DNA from: Tetracentron sinense
Taxonomy: Eukaryota; Streptophyta; Magnoliopsida; Trochodendrales; Trochodendraceae
Direction of reading: 5' to 3'
Assembly: GCA_015143295.1 (NCBI GenBank)
Contig: CM026554.1
Span: 32,129,531-32,193,530, forward strand
Length of the DNA: 64,000 nucleotides
The position numbers and the translations under genes are program-made. The notes under the pieces are model-generated. The model saw only the letters and a program-made list of their open reading frames with translations. It was not told where the DNA came from and made no database searches. Positions 23,492 through 34,300 of this stretch are shown one piece after another. Each line of letters opens with the position of its first letter. Position 1 is the stretch's first letter.

Positions 23492-24740
23492 TATTAAATA
23501 TGAAAAGTATATTTTATCCTTAGAGAGCATCTCTCTCTCTCTCTCTCCAAATTAAGATTATTTTTCTACAATTCTGGTTTTGCTTATTAAACTTCTGTTT
23601 AATCTCTTTCTTTCTGATAATTTAATGTGTTGGGTTTTAATTTTTAGATTGATGTGAGTATGTTTTAGAATGACCGCTCGTTGATAAAATTTTCACATAT
23701 TGAGCTTCATTTGTAATTGACTACATCTTCTTTTTTACAAGCAAATATAGTGAATTTTGTTGTTTTATTTAGTGCTTGTTGATCATATTCTGAAATTGTG
23801 TTTACTTTTCTTTGCTACAAAAATTTACAAATTTTAAGATGGGTATGCTTTAAAAGTAGTCTTGTAGTGTTTCAATAGATTGAGTTTCTTTAATCCAAAA
23901 TTTAAAATACCGACCAAATCAATTGCTAGGATCTTGGATTATAGGTCTAAGTCTTATAGGGTGTGTTGTTGAGGTGGTTGTCGATGTTTTCTTGCTACAT
24001 GTGAGAATTATCGTGAACATTGATATGTTGAGGGAGATTTGACACCACTTAGCATTCTTTGCTGAATAAGAATAGATCTTTGTGCTAGTACTGTTCCAAT
24101 GCCTAATAACGTCTCTCAGCCACAAGTTTCTAATTTTTTGCAAGTTGGCTCAAAGTAATGGGGATATTATGATTTTTGTATATGCTTAAATACCGCAAGC
24201 CTCCAAGACAATTTATGACAAGCTTTCCATCGAACAATAGTTAGTTGCAATGGGGCTTTTGCAATGCCACATTGGAAAACAGTGTTAAGCTTAGCTTTAT
24301 TTAACTTTTTATAAGATGGTGAAGTCTTTTACTTATACTTTTCTCATAACAATAAGTGTTAACCCTAACCTCTTTTTCTTATTTGGCATCACGAAAGACC
24401 CTTTGCAGTTATTGATTGCAATGTGTCCCTTGCAATTAATTATTATTCCTTCCCAACTAAGGGGTTACAATACGCAGAAAAAATATGCAGTATGCATCAA
24501 ATTACCAATGTTAAAACTTTTTCTCCTTTACCGTGAGGTACCATTATCAGTACCATTTTCTCTTACCTACTTTGTGATAACCAACCCCCAACATAGAACA
24601 CAAAATTTTACTTCCCCAACATTTCTCAAGACAAAATTTCCTTCTCAAACACATCCCAATACACTCACTTGTAAACTCTATAGAGAGAAAGGTATAGAGG
24701 AGAAGTGACAAGAATCCCATAATGGGAAGGACTTTGCTAC
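23492..24740. other. Intergenic, unassigned
   Basis: (CT)n at about 23,530-23,547. Open frames here (for example 24,316-24,708) show no protein-like composition or family. No gene was supported. Confidence 0.4.
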
Positions 24741-24868
24741 TGAGACCCCATTTGGGCCGAGCATAGGAGCATTGGATTTTAGGTGGGACCCATTTCACAT
24801 GGTAAGCCCCACCTGAAATCCCACTCTTAGAGCATGGTCTCGGTGATCTCGGCCCTAAGGGGGTCTCA
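24741..24868. mobile_element. 128-bp MITE
   Basis: Ends TGAGACCCCATTTGGGCCGAG and, reversed, TGAGACCCCCTTAGGGCCGAG form inverted repeats. The target duplication is not clear. Confidence 0.6.
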
Positions 24869-25532
24869 AAAGCTTTATCCTACTGGTAAAGGTGGGGGGT
24901 GAGAGATGGATTTGATTATGTGATCGAAATGGTATGGGCGAGGGTGACTTGATCAGTTTTTCTCTATTTATCTGTTCCTGAGATTTACGTTCACTGGAAA
25001 TGGGTCTCCCACTAACTTTAAATATAAAGGATAGAGAAAGGTGTAACATTACATCCCTACAAATAAACCCCCAACCATGTAGTAGTAATAGTTATGAAAT
25101 TTAATAATTATAAAAAGTAATCAATTAGTGAAAGGCATGTGGAATTTTGAATTTATGGGGTTGAACAGTTATATCCATGCAAACAAATCCCCTATCCTCT
25201 CGTGGTACCTGTTATAAAATTTTATTAATTATATATAAAATTTAAAGGACACGTGGCATAACAACCTAAAATCAATCTATAATCACCACGTTACCCCTTG
25301 GGTGCCTAGCTTTGATCAGCAGTAATTAACAAACAATGGTGCATATGTGATGTTAAACTTAAAATATTTATAATTTGATGTCATTTATGATGAACACCTT
25401 GTATGAGATAATTTTGTGTTGCCTATATTTTGTTGTAGATAATTACACAACGCCTACCCCGTTGGAAAGATGGTATGTACTATTTTAAAAAATATTTGAT
25501 TATATATCGGTAATGATCATGGTCTTCAGTAC

Positions 25533-25567
<35 letters not shown>

Positions 25568-25807
25568 TGCATTTTAAAGAATACTGCTCTTTGAAGGTTT
25601 TAATAGGCGGTCTTGTTCTATGCTGTCCAAAATTGATTTAACGGTTGTAACACAACTCGTATAATGACTAAAATTTTAAACATCACGGCTTCTCTCTCGC
25701 GTTTTTTCTCCAACCGACCCTTTTCTCTTCTTTGTTCTCTTCCCCTTTCTCAAACCCTATCACGAGAGAGGGTTGCAATCAATATTATCACGAGGGATCC
25801 ATTTGAG

Positions 25808-25841
<34 letters not shown>

Positions 25842-26109
25842 AGAGTTGCTAATAAGTTATGCTCATTAAAGCTTATAGTAAGCTGTTCCTCTAGAAATAT
25901 TTTCTACTTTTTTGTTGTATGTCTCTCGAGCAACCCGTCTTAACATCCAATGGTCAGATTCTGAAAAAACTTATCATTTATCACATTATTAGGGACAACT
26001 CGTTACAAGCTTCAATGAGCAAGACTCATTTGAATGCTACTCTTTCTCTCTAGTGCGGTCATGAAAACCGGGAAAAAAAAAAGAACCATTAGAATTAGAG
26101 TCGTATTCT
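24869..26109. other. Intergenic, unassigned, with (AT)n microsatellites
   Basis: (AT)n at about 25,538-25,562 and 25,810-25,833. No gene was recognised. Confidence 0.45.
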
Positions 26110-26452
26110 TCTCCAGTTGTAACCGGTTTTTCCAAAACCGGTTACACCCCTAAGGTGGCCACATATCCTTTTTGACACCTCTTAATTGTGGTTAAGATTC
26201 ACTAACCCCTAAGGTTCACCCACCTATCCTTTGTTTTTAGAAAAAAATAATGGAAAATTTTGTTAACTGTGGTTAAATTTTACCGACTCCTAGGGTTAAT
26301 GTTTTTTAATATTTTTTCCTAAAAATCAAAGATAGGTGGGTGAACCCTAGGGGTAGGTGAATATTAACCACAGTTAAGGGGTGAAAAAAGGGAGACGTGG
26401 CAACCACACAGGGGGGTAACCGGTTTTACCAAAAACCAGTTACAACTGGAGA
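26110..26452. mobile_element. Foldback (near-complete palindrome) MITE
   Basis: The left arm from TCTCCAGTTGTAACCGGTTT pairs along nearly its whole length with the right arm (reversed TCTCCAGTTGTAACTGGTTT). Shared interior steps are TAAC(C)GGTT, GGTGGCCAC/GTGGCAACC, TTAACTGTGGTTAA and CACCCACCTATC. Each arm also carries a small ACCGGTTTTxCCAAAACCGGT hairpin. Confidence 0.8.
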
Positions 26453-26699
26453 TGATTACCAGTCTTAGAATTAATGTGAAGCATGTTTAACTCTAGCTTC
26501 AGTGTTCTTGCTGACTAAGGTCGATTGCATCATTCAGTATTTCTCCATATTTGTAAATTATTCAGTGATCTTTTTAATTTGAAGGTTGGAACATGCAATA
26601 TATCCCGAATCAGTACACAACTTCCTGACTTGAACATGTCTCACAATCTCATGACATTGCTGACAGGTGAAGAAGAATCAATCGTTAGCACATATTTTA

Positions 26700-27640
26700 T
26701 TTCTTTGATAATGGGATGACTGTATTGCAATTAGGAAGAAGATACAACTGGATAGGAAGGCTCAGAACCAGCATGGGAATGATCCTGGGGAACCAGAGTT
26801 CTTCTCAAGCTCATATGTCCCCACACAGCCGCAACAGAGAGAGCACTCCCTCCCGATCGAAGAGCTTCTGCCTCCGCTATCTGAGTTGTCCCGCCAAGTG
26901 AAGTCCTGCACTGGTTCTTATGCTATGTTTCGTTGTCGAGAAAATGGGTGAAAACATAGAAAAGAATAGAAAATTTTGAATTTTAATACAATTTTTAGTT
27001 GTGTTTTGTCCAATTTTTTTTTCTTTTCCATGTATTTACTTATTTTTTCAACAACCAAACATAGCATTAAGGATTATACCCCTACGGTTTCGAGCAACAA
27101 TCCCCGCTCCCACTGCTATGCCACTAAGGAGCGCTGCCCCGTCAACATTAATCTTAATCCACCCTTCAGTTGGGAGGTTTCCAAAAATTTTGGATAGTAC
27201 TCAAAACCTGAGAGGACTTCAGCTTGATTGATAGTGGCACAAGGGTCAGGAGGGAACCGTGCGAAAGTAGTTGCATTCCTCATCTTCCAAGTACTCCATA
27301 AGATTGTGGTGAGTCTGATCATGACTGATCCCGATGGAGAGATAGCGGAGACCCAAATCAAACGCTCCTTGAACATGGACACTCTAGGAATATTAGATGT
27401 GTAGCAGTCTCCATTTCATTGTGACAAAGAGGACACTATTCGTCCACCCTAACCTTCTGTCTGTTAAGGTTTAAGGCCATCGTGGAAGCGTTGTGGCACA
27501 CTCAACACAAGAAAACTTGGAGTTTGGGGGGAACCTGTAATTTCCATAGTCTCTGCCAAGTTTTACTGTCCACCTCCGAATGGTCGTGGCTTGAAGAAGG
27601 GTGCTGTCTGGTTACCAAAGATTAGGCCAGATGAGCCACC
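26700..27640 (-). mobile_element. L1-type LINE 3' end, interrupted by a MITE
   Basis: Reversed, it reads zf-RVT-like pieces (27,640-27,420), then LWSTWKMRNATTFARF (about 27,300), then RNase H (WIKINVDGAALLSGIAVGAG at about 27,160-27,100, GIVARNRRG). After the insert it continues AEAEALRSGG-like and ends TTATCAAAGAAATAAAAT near 26,700. Frames are broken. Confidence 0.75.
26921..27066. mobile_element. Tourist/PIF-like MITE, copy 3, nested in a LINE
   Basis: 146 bp with ends TGCTATGTTTCGTTGTCGAG and, reversed, TGCTATGTTTGGTTGTTGA. Flanked by a TTA duplication (26918-26920 and 27067-27069), as in PIF/Harbinger elements. It splits the LINE RNase H region. Confidence 0.85.
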
Positions 27641-28590
27641 GAGCTGACCATGAATCTGTTGTGCGGAAACCCTTTAGGATAGAATCAACGACAGTCGACA
27701 ATGAAGAAATAAACATAACAAACAAGAAAACATACCATAAAGCAAGATTTACGTGGCTCGGCCTAAATGCCTATGCCCATGGTCAAAGCACACTAAATAT
27801 CTTCACTAATCCAAAAGAAGAATACAAAAGAAAAGAGAAGAACACACAACGAATATCAAAACTCAAGGAAAGCCCACAATGCTCTCTCTCTCACAAGTCC
27901 TCTTGTTCTCTCAACCCAAATCCTAGTTATGACAATCTTATTTTCTTATATCTTTTGTATTAGCTTCCAAACCCTAACCCTCAAGCATCTCTTTTATGGC
28001 CAAAAAAGAACTCAAACAAAGAGGAAAACGAAACTCTACCAAAATAGGAGTTTCTCAAAAGATAGAACTCTCCAAAACCAAGTTTAGAATTTTCCCGGAA
28101 CTCAAAACATGCACCACCAATCGATCGGTTCCTCACTGGCCGATCAATCGGCACTCCTTGATTTCGCCTACTTCGAGCCAAAAACTCCACAGAATCTGCT
28201 GGAATTGGAGCTAACCGTGAATTTGACTATGAATCTACCGGAATTGGAGTTTGTGTTATTGTAGGTTTATTTTACGATCCCACTATGTTGTTGTGATCAC
28301 TACCCTTGTTGTAGTAAATGAAAGGGAAAAATCATGTACATGCCACACGTCTGTAGCTGCTCAGCTGGTAGAGGAATGATAGCAAAACTCCACCTGTGAA
28401 TGAGTCTGAGGGGGCGGGTGTGCACCCTGAAATAAGCTCCGATGATAAAGTCAGTATAAGGCACAAACACATGAATATATGAACATAATAGTATAAAGAT
28501 ACTTATCGTGAGGTCACTGGGTATATGCACTTGAGGACGAGCTCTGGTGTTATGCTCTGGAGATTGTAGCTCAGGAGGCACAAAGAATAT
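27641..28590. other. Intergenic repeat-like sequence, unassigned
   Basis: Contains GATTTACGTGGCTCGGCC (27,747-27,765), a phrase I recall from dispersed plant repeats, and TCGATCGGTT near 28,120. No domain or end was recognised. Confidence 0.35.
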
Positions 28591-29105
28591 GACTCAGACA
28601 ACGTAGCTCTGACAACGTAGCTCGGGTAACGTAGCTCTGACAACGTAGCTCGGATAAGGCACAGACAACATAGCTCTGACAAGGCACAGACAACGTAGCT
28701 CTGGCAACGTAGCTCGGACAAGGCACAGACAACGTAGCTCTGACAACGTAGCTCGGGCAACGTAACTCGGATAAGGCACCGACAACGTAGCTCAGATAAG
28801 GCACAAACTACGTAGCTCTGATAACGTACAGACAACGTAGCTCTGATAAGGCACAGACAACGTAGCTCGTATAAGGCACAGACAACGTAGCTCTGATAAC
28901 GCACAGACAACGTAGCTCTGATAACGTAGCTCAGATAAGGCACAGACAACGTAGCTCTGATAACGTAGCTCAGATAAGGCACAGACAACGTAGCTCTAGT
29001 TCTGACAACGTATACGTTGTGCATCAGACAACGGGTACGTTGTGCATCAGACAACGGGTACGTTGTGCATCAGACAACGGGTACGTTGTACAACTCACAA
29101 CGGAC
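28591..29105. repeat. Minisatellite built on GACAACGTAGCTC
   Basis: About 20 variants of GACAACGTAGCTCTGATAAG interleaved with GCACA spacers to about 29,005. Three copies of a 23-bp unit (GCATCAGACAACGGGTACGTTGT) follow at about 29,020-29,095. Long open frames on both strands (183 codons on minus, 28503-29054) follow from the missing stop codons in the repeat. Confidence 0.9.
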
Positions 29106-29757
29106 AACGAGCTCAGCACTACTCACAACACAACGTGGCAACGTATTCGGCACTATTCACAGCAGACAACGCTACAACGGATTTAGCACTATTCACAGCA
29201 GAAAACCCGACAACGGATTCGGCACTATTCATGGCATATTTGAGAGAATCCGGTGACCATAATAGATTGTGGGGCCATAAAGAGCATCAAGTAGTCGGAT
29301 AACACCAAAGGAAGATGAGAGAATCAGGTGAGTGACCACCTGCATAGCCCTTCGGGGTAGGGGTGTGAATGACTCAAGCTTCTCAGATCTCCTTCTTCCT
29401 CTTCTTCTTCTGCCCTTTCTCTCCTCTCTTGCCTTCCGCACCATCCTCTTGTTCTTTCTGGTGATTCTTGCTTATTTATAGGCATTTGAAGTCATCATGA
29501 CTTGTGTAGTCATGATGAGGTCACCTGTCAGACAACACTCAAGTGAGCCAGCACATAGCCCAAGTGGGCTTATGTCGGCTAAATTGTTAGAATTTGCTAG
29601 GGTGAGAAATTCCTATTTTACCCCTCCTTTCTACTCTTTTTTACGAATTTTATCCGTTACAGTAAATATTTCAATTCAGAAGAGCAGACAAATGAGATAG
29701 AAAGCGAGGTAATATGAGGGTAAATTTAGTTGATTTTTGAGTTATGTTAGTAGGTTA
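29106..29757. other. Intergenic, unassigned, with a short palindrome
   Basis: More diverged CAACGGATTYGGCACTATTCA units continue to about 29,235. A 10/11-bp hairpin GTCATCATGAC/GTCATGATGAG is at about 29,491-29,518. No gene. Confidence 0.45.
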
Positions 29758-29758
29758 G

Positions 29759-29933
29759 TTTTTTTTTTTTTTTTTTTGGTACAGTTTATACAGTTAGGCC
29801 GCAACTCCAATTAGAGTGTTAGTATCTGCTCAAGTTAGTGGGACGGGTGGAGAACTTGCACCCTGACGGGAATGGAACCCGGAACCACTTCCTTACGGGA
29901 TACACTTACCATTGGGACAAAGCCCTGGTGTGT
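29759..29933 (-). mobile_element. tRNA-derived SINE
   Basis: Reversed: head CACCAGGGCTTTGTCCCAATG (A-box-like), then GGGTTCCATTCCCG (B-box), body GTTGCGGCCTAAC, and A-tail (T-run 29,759-29,779). It shares B-box and body with the SINE at 30,047. Confidence 0.7.
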
Positions 29934-30046
29934 AGTTTTAGGTTTATATGGGTTTTCATTGAACATACATAATCGAGCATGTTAGTAGACTAGCATTCTG
30001 ACTGTGATTTGCAGTCCTGATATCTTAGTATTAAGTAAGCATTGTT

Positions 30047-30241
30047 TGGGAAGCATGCTTGCTTGCCCCATCGGTAGTGTGTGCTAGTCACCACTCTATT
30101 GATCCGGGTTCCACTCCCGAGAGGGTGTGAGGGTTGTCATCTCCACCCACCCATAACTTATAACAGATACTGACCTACTAATTTGACCAACTAATCGGGG
30201 TTGTGGCCTAACCGCGTATCTCTCACCAAAAAAAAAAAAAA
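30047..30241 (+). mobile_element. tRNA-derived SINE with target duplication
   Basis: Flanked by GCATTGTT (30039-30046 and 30247-30254). It has an A-box-like TTGCCCCATCGGTAG, a B-box GGGTTCCACTCCCG, the body GTTGTGGCCTAACCGCG and an A-tail. Same family as the reversed copy 100 bp upstream. Confidence 0.75.
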
Positions 30242-30254
30242 TGTACGCATTGTT

Positions 30255-31323
30255 ATAGAATTTAGGAGATGGGAGAACATATGTTATGCTTTGTGACAAT
30301 TTTTTTTCTTCTAATGTTCTTTACGTGGAGAATTAATTGTGTTCTCATATAATTAGTCAGGAATTAAATTCTGGCTTTTTGATGTTCTTTACATAGGGTT
30401 GACTATGCCATCAAATAATTAGTAGAACATACTAAATAAAATCAAATTAATACTTTTTTTCTTTTTTTTGTAAACTAAATTCTGACTATTGTTTTAAGAT
30501 GCTCTTGCAAAATAAGTTTTGCTAAATAAAATTGAAAGAAGAGAGGAGAATTAACTATTTTATTAGTGCACTTTATTTTTGTTTTATAGCAAAAGAGAGT
30601 TCTATGTCTTAGGTATACATTAGTTTGTCCAAATGATTTATTGTTTGAGATTCCATGATCTCTCTCTCTCTCACACACACACACATACACAAACTAAAAC
30701 AATTAGGAATTATGTTTCTAAGGCCACTTGTATACTAACTTGCTACAACATGACATTAAAACTACATTTAAAGGCATAAATAAAGGAACCTATATAAGTT
30801 CATATCTTGAAACGATTTGTATGTGGTTATTATAGGAAACACCTTCAAAATGCATTTTGGACTTCAGAAGATTAAAAATAATAATTAAAACTTCAATTTA
30901 TTTAGACACGTGACATTATTTTAATGAAAAATAGCACCTAGTTTTCTTCAGGCACTTGTTTAAAAGACCACTCGATATCATGATCACCTATGAAAAATAC
31001 TTCCTTTTATATCTATTGTGCAATACGAGATCCTGAATGCTCATGGTTCTACAAACTCAACTACGCAATACTTAAAAATGTTTTTTTGTCTCTTTTCTTA
31101 GGAAATGTATATGTCCTTAATTATTGAAAATAAGGAAAACAAACCCACACGTGCCTTGATCGCAGTCCTACAAAAATATTCAACAGACATGTTAGCCCCA
31201 GTCGCAGGCTTCCCAGACGCAAGGTGGTGGCAACAAGTGTCAGCCCAACACTGCACCTGTGGTTAAAAATTGACTTTGTGTGTCTAGCGCTAGCACTCCT
31301 CCTCGTATTTCGATATCAAGATT
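30255..31323. other. 3' flank of the synthetase gene, unassigned
   Basis: AT-rich with a (CT)n/(CA)n microsatellite at about 30,660-30,690. It probably includes the synthetase 3'UTR just below 31,324. No element was recognised. Confidence 0.4.
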
Positions 31324-34300
31324 TCACTTCAATGATGTTTGCTGCCTGCCATCAGGGATTGCAATAAGAACTAAAGGCTTTGAAGGTCTAACAAAGGGAA
31401 CATCACATCTGAAATAGCCCTTCCTCTCCAGCTGCAGTATCTCCCCACGCTTCAGATTTCGCATGTTTGAATCCCCCAGTGCTAAAGTCTCCTTTTTTGT
31501 ACAGGGATTAAGCACATCGAGGAAATCCTCTCCTTCTTCCAGCTGCAAATTTGACATTGCAACAGATACACATATCAAAATCATTCTATATTCAAAACAC
31601 TCCAAGAAACCAGGACAAGTGAATAATTAACCAACAGACCAGTCAGCAATTAATAATTGTACACGGGCGTGGAGAGGATTAAATGATCACTGCTACTGCC
31701 ATAATTATACAGGAAAATAATCCCCTCCTTGGGACGAGGGGAAAATCTATCTCACCCCCTTTTTTTGCCACGATGCCCCCTTTTTAACACAGGGCAATTA
31801 AAGGAGCTTTGTGAGGGTGGGGAGGAATAGTCCCTCTTCGCCCCAAGGAGGCAATTATTGCTAAATAATAAAATATATTTTCATTATTTTTCCTTTTACT
31901 TTGGCATTGATATTTGGATGCAACAAGTTTTTTTTTTTTGTTTAAAATAGTCATGGATCTCATTCTATCATTCTATACAGAAGAAAGACTCCCCATTTTA
32001 GGAAGTCCATAAATTGGCAAACATACACCCAAAAAAAACTTGGCTCTGAAAAAGACTTGAATAGTTGGAAAGATATTCTTTAAAGAAGAATGTACCTTCT
32101 TCTTCATGATTAGATAGTCAAACTCGACTAACAATAGGTTCACCAGCTCATTTGTTTCAGGTAGCCATGTAAGCTTCAACTTTGTGGTCTTGACAGAGCC
32201 TTCAAGGTGCAGAACTCCCGTCAACTGTGTGACATTTCCATCCTCATCTTTCCTAATTTCTTTTATTATCGCATTCCCCCAATCCATTAATGTTATTTCC
32301 TCATCTACTGAGACAGATAATGCATCAGCATTGTCTATCATTATTCTCTTAGTGTATGTTGTAGCTTTTGGTCCAGCGCCTTCATATTTCTTATGCCTTG
32401 GTATGATTCGGACGAACGGTTTTTCAGGTCCATCGGTTAAGGTCAACAACACGCGCCGTTCTTCAATGACAGCAGTGTGTCTGGGACACACTGGATCAAT
32501 TATCTTCTTATTAATGGTCCAGAGTTTGTCCCACTCCATAAGATTGAGATTTTTTGATGCCCCCTGCAACAAAAGGAAAACAATTAAGTGTAGTACATCC
32601 ATTGCAGTACGCATAAATCTTATAACAACAATGCTGTAGATGCAAAACAGATGCAAAGGATCTAAAACTTGCCATTTAGTGGTTCCTACCTAGGTCCATA
32701 GTTACCAAATCCGCGTATAATATTCATATAATACTTTTAGGGGGGTCGCCGTTTAAAATGGCATACTTTAGCCTTATTACATATTATACGCCTCTTACTG
32801 TATAATATGCGTACTTTTGGCATTTAAGACACATATTCCAAATTTAATGATTGTTAATAGTTAGTATCATGATTCTTATTTATTTATAATTACTATTTTT
32901 TTATTAAAAAAAATTGTACTTTTGCCATATAACGCTCATGCTTCCTCGATGGAAATAATTACTATTTTTTTTATTTAAAAAAATTGTACTTTTGCCATAT
33001 AACGCTCATACTTCCTCGATGGATCGTTGTCATATTATATATTATACTCGTACTAGGTAACTATGCCTAGGTCATCTTCTAGGCAAAAAGATCCACAAGA
33101 CTAATTAAAAATTATGTAAAAATTAATGTTCTATTGATTGGTCAGAAACATTATGGAAAGCAACAAAACAAGGTACAAAAGTCAGATGGTTAGGATCATC
33201 CTATCAGACAGATTTTTGGCTGATATCAAACAGAGGATCTCTAACCACTATGCATGCACTTGACTGACTTTAGTAGAATTCAGTTAGCCTATATCCTATA
33301 TTACCCTGATTCTAAATCAGCATAATAAATTCTCACCTGTTCAAGAATAAACTGTATTAATGCCTCGATTTTCAGACCTCTGCGTACTATCCCTTGCACA
33401 GTTGGGAATCGAGGATCATCCCATCCATCAACCTTTCCTTTTTGAACGAACCAAAGAAGTTTACGCTTGCTCAGAAGCGTATACACCATATTTAACCGAC
33501 TAAATTCATATATTTGAACTTTTTGTAGTCCCATATCCTCGAGAATCCTGTAATACTGTGCATTGCGATCATGGTACTCACTAGATCGGAGGGCATGCGT
33601 GATTCCTTCTGTAGCATCAACAAATGGACATGCAAAATCGTATGTCGGGTATATGATATACTTGGATCCGATACGATGGTGAGGAACCGGATTGGAACGG
33701 TAATAAACCGGATCTCGTAGTGATTTATTAAGATCCTGCATGTCCAGCTTACCACGAAGACAACACTGCAATCCCCTTTCAGACCCTGCAATCATTTCTT
33801 TCCATAATTCCATATTCTTCTCAGGGCTGTTATTTCTACAACTTGATTCGATGCCTTCCATCCTTTCCTTCTGCATCTGCTCCCGTGGTGTGTCATCAAC
33901 ATATGCTTTTCCTTTAAGTATCAAGTTTTCAGCCATTTTCATCAACTCAGGGAAGTAATCTGAAGTGTATGTAACAGTATCATATTTGATACCCAGAGTC
34001 GCAATATCTTCTAGTATATTTTCCACAAACTCATTGCTTTCTTTAGCAGGATTTGTGTCATCGAAGCGAACAATCAGCCGCCCTTGGTATCTTTGAGCAA
34101 AATACTGGTTCAGAAGCGCCGCTTTTGAGTGCCCAATGTGAAGATATCCACTGGGTTCTGGTGCAAACCGCAAGCATACCTTTCCAATTTCAGCATCCGG
34201 AAGATCTACTTCAAAAGTGGGCCGACTGCTGACTTTTACCTTCTCGCTACTTTCCCCATTCATACTTGTGGATTGATTAACACTCAGTTGCTCCCTTTCC

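Noticed and set aside
24316-24708. 130-codon plus-strand ORF
   Set aside because: Composition follows local AT/CT bias, no family resemblance, and it overlaps MITE-like flanks. No splice or promoter support.
28503-29054. 183-codon open frame on the minus strand
   Set aside because: It consists entirely of minisatellite units; the missing stops are a property of the repeat, and other frames are open too.
32184-32639. 151-codon plus-strand ORF
   Set aside because: It is the antisense shadow of synthetase exon 5.
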